DNA from: Vulcanimicrobiia bacterium
Lineage (GTDB): Bacteria; Eremiobacterota; Eremiobacteria; Baltobacterales; Baltobacteraceae
Reading direction: 5' to 3'
Length of the DNA: 7,067 nt
Assembly: GCA_024281135.1 (NCBI GenBank)
Contig: JAMXLG010000124.1
Span: 1-7,067, forward strand
Positions 5,935-7,067 of the stretch are shown one piece after another. A model generated the notes under the pieces. That model was not told the origin of the DNA. It saw only the letters and a list, made by a program, of their open reading frames with translations, and ran no database searches. The first letter of the stretch is position 1; each line of letters opens with the position of its first letter. A program made the position numbers and the translations under genes.

Positions 5935-6420
5935 CTATGCGGGCACCCCGTTTGGATACAGGTTGTGAAAGACTTCCTCGGCGAGTTCGGGATTCGTCGC
6001 AAATGCGACGTTTAGCTGATTCCACGATGTAATCGTGTTCACGGCGACCGTGAGGAGGACGAGTTCGCGCTCGCTAAAGAGCGTGCGTGCACGTTTGAAC
6101 AAGTCTTCTTCAGGATGCGCTCGTGAGATTGTAACGAGAGCCTCAGTCCATTCGAGCGCCATGCGTTCGCGCTCCGTGTACCACGGGGTTTCACGCCACG
6201 CATCCAGACCGGTGATGCGCTCGACGGGTTCGCCGAGTGCGAGAGCTTCTTTTGTATGTAATGCAAGACAGAAGGCGCATCCGTTGATTTGCGATGCGCG
6301 AATCTGCGTGAGAACCAGCAGCTTTGCCCCGACGCCCGAGTCGGCAAGAGCTCTTCCTGCTTCGAAAAGCGAACGAATGGCCTTCGGTGCTGCCGATTGA
6401 TAATCAAGACGTCGATTCAT
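5935..6420 (-). CDS. Carboxymuconolactone decarboxylase family protein (AhpD-like alkylhydroperoxidase fold)
   Basis: A 161-residue all-helical protein of the carboxymuconolactone decarboxylase/AhpD superfamily. The redox motif is clear: QINGCAFCLALHTK carries Cys48 and Cys51 (C-x-x-C) and His55, the arrangement that in AhpD-like proteins reduces peroxides or passes electrons to peroxiredoxins. This separates it from the true ring-lactone decarboxylases, which lack the cysteine pair. It continues with YTERERMALEWTEALVTIS (81-99), FSERELVLLTVAVNTITSWNQLNVAF (115-140), matching the common single-domain group of this family, then a short helical end. No signal peptide. Strong ribosome binding site AAGGAGT at 6426-6432, with six to seven bases to the ATG. 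The next gene, hemL-like, follows after 19 bases on the same strand, suggesting an operon. The physiological reductant and substrate cannot be read from the sequence. Confidence 0.9.
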   Translation of the reverse strand: MNRRLDYQSAAPKAIRSLFEAGRALADSGVGAKLLVLTQIRASQINGCAFCLALHTKEALALGEPVERITGLDAWRETPWYTERERMALEWTEALVTISRAHPEEDLFKRARTLFSERELVLLTVAVNTITSWNQLNVAFATNPELAEEVFHNLYPNGVPA

Positions 6421-6425
6421 GTTTT

Positions 6426-6432
6426 ACTCCTT
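6426..6432 (-). promoter_or_regulatory. Ribosome binding site of the AhpD-like gene
   Basis: On the minus strand AAGGAGT precedes the ATG at 6420 by five bases beyond its last T. It is the strongest Shine-Dalgarno match in the window and confirms this start. Confidence 0.75.
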
Positions 6433-6470
6433 TCGCCCGGGACGGGAAAGGGGCAAGAAACGTGACGTCG

Positions 6471-6500
6471 TGACACTATACAAGCTCAGGATGACACTAT
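6471..6500 (-). repeat. 9-bp direct repeat pair with a -10-like box upstream of the AhpD-like/hemL unit
   Basis: ATAGTGTCA (minus-strand reading) occurs at 6492-6500 and again at 6471-6479, 21 bases apart, which is two helical turns. The nearer copy contains TATAGT at 6475-6480, one base from the -10 consensus and about 55 bases before the ATG; no convincing -35 lies 16-18 bases further upstream. A smaller tandem, GTGAC at 6462-6466 and 6470-6474 (plus-strand reading), adjoins it. The outer copy lies in the last codons of the methyltransferase gene. The layout suits an activator or repressor binding the same DNA face twice, but chance is not excluded. Confidence 0.3.
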
Positions 6501-7067
6501 TACGAGTGCCGACATTTTTTCCGTGAATTCACCATCGCTGAATTCGTTTCTAAGCGCTTCGATCGTTAGGTTTCGCACTTCGGCAGCGCGAGCAGCGCCC
6601 AGCTGCTCGAAATCGGCGCCGAGCGGGCTACCGTGAAGTAGTGAGTCGAGTGCTTCCGTAACTGATCGCGACGTTGTAGTTCTATCAACGACGTCAATCG
6701 TGATGTCGTTGAAACCGGCAGCTTGAACGTCGGACAGAATACGGTCCTGTTGAGAATACGCGTGCGGAACGCGCTCGAGAAAACACGCTTCGCCCGTTTG
6801 TTGCTTGAAAGTGCGGCACACGATATCGTCCAACGGATTGTGCGCTAAGTCGTTCCACACGCTGAAGATGAAAGCTCCGTTACCGCGCAGGACTCGCCGC
6901 GCTTCGCGAAACGCTCCCACTTTATCGGAGAAGAACATCACACCGAATTGCGCGACGACGAGATCGAATGCAGCGCCGTCAAACGGCAACGATCCCGCAT
7001 CGGCTTGCTGAAACTGCACGTTCGGAGACGTAATAACTTTCGCTGCCATATCGATCATCGATTGATT
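6486..7067 (-). CDS. Class I SAM-dependent methyltransferase (5' end outside window)
   Basis: The last 193 residues of a UbiE/COQ5-like methyltransferase domain protein. The reading frame is open to the window edge, and the first visible residues (NQSMIDMAAKV) correspond to the end of the beta-2 strand region, so the ATG at 7058 is internal and the glycine-rich SAM motif I lies outside. Seen: NVQFQQADAGSLPF (about 16-29, the acidic/motif II position, where Asp of 'ADA' would sit near the adenine), FDLVVAQFGVMFF (34-46, motif post II, beta-4), REARRVLRGNGAFIFSVWN (54-72, motif III and beta-5). The C-terminal part has no recognised substrate-binding signature; members methylate small molecules such as quinones, sterols or arsenic, and the acceptor here is unknown. 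A 65-bp gap separates its stop from the AhpD-like gene downstream on the same strand, so readthrough is possible. Confidence 0.88.
   Translation of the reverse strand, partial: NQSMIDMAAKVITSPNVQFQQADAGSLPFDGAAFDLVVAQFGVMFFSDKVGAFREARRVLRGNGAFIFSVWNDLAHNPLDDIVCRTFKQQTGEACFLERVPHAYSQQDRILSDVQAAGFNDITIDVVDRTTTSRSVTEALDSLLHGSPLGADFEQLGAARAAEVRNLTIEALRNEFSDGEFTEKMSALVIVSS

Noticed and set aside
1..7067. A novel defence, mobile or biosynthetic system
   Set aside because: All genes belong to recognisable families with ordinary single-gene roles; no nuclease, transposase, integrase, toxin or synthetase modules and no arrays of repeats were seen.

Overview
The window reads as chromosomal DNA from an uncultured-type, free-living diderm (outer-membrane) bacterium of moderately high GC (mid-50s to high-50s percent by eye, not counted). 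The diderm call rests on a signal-peptide-bearing CBM9-like/DUF5916 outer-membrane barrel protein. The gene mix (DUF2277, DUF5916, PatB/MalY-like lyase, compact intergenic spaces) would suit Acidobacteriota, Eremiobacterota (WPS-2) or a similar soil lineage, but that placement is inference and no marker gene here settles it.

Layout. Positions 1-890 (minus) hold the N-terminal part of a MalY/PatB-type PLP enzyme that runs off the left edge. Its start codon overlaps, in CATG, the start of a small divergent DUF2277 gene (889-1158, plus). The DUF2277 stop in turn overlaps the stop of the convergent DUF5916 outer-membrane gene (1155-3374, minus). A 191-bp spacer with a dyad operator-like site separates this from a GNAT acetyltransferase of the phosphinothricin/methionine-sulfoximine type (3566-4057, plus) and a small heat shock protein (4161-4640, plus). 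The small heat shock gene converges with 6 bp to spare on a HemL-type class-III aminotransferase (4647-5915, minus). An AhpD-like carboxymuconolactone-decarboxylase-family gene (5935-6420, minus) lies 19 bp upstream of hemL, so the two are probably one transcript. At the right edge is a SAM-dependent methyltransferase lacking its N-terminus (6486-7067, minus).

How the genes work together. The only convincing functional unit is the AhpD-like/hemL pair, with a good ribosome binding site and a repeat-bearing upstream region. The others look like independent housekeeping, stress and envelope genes packed tightly. I see no tRNA, rRNA, CRISPR array, insertion sequence, phage gene or toxin-antitoxin pair, and no complete undescribed system. 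The points most worth a second look are the small heat shock protein with an apparently missing beta-6 loop and a possible RNA-thermometer leader, the double overlap around DUF2277, sequence departures in the HemL-like enzyme, and short repeats upstream of the AhpD-like gene.
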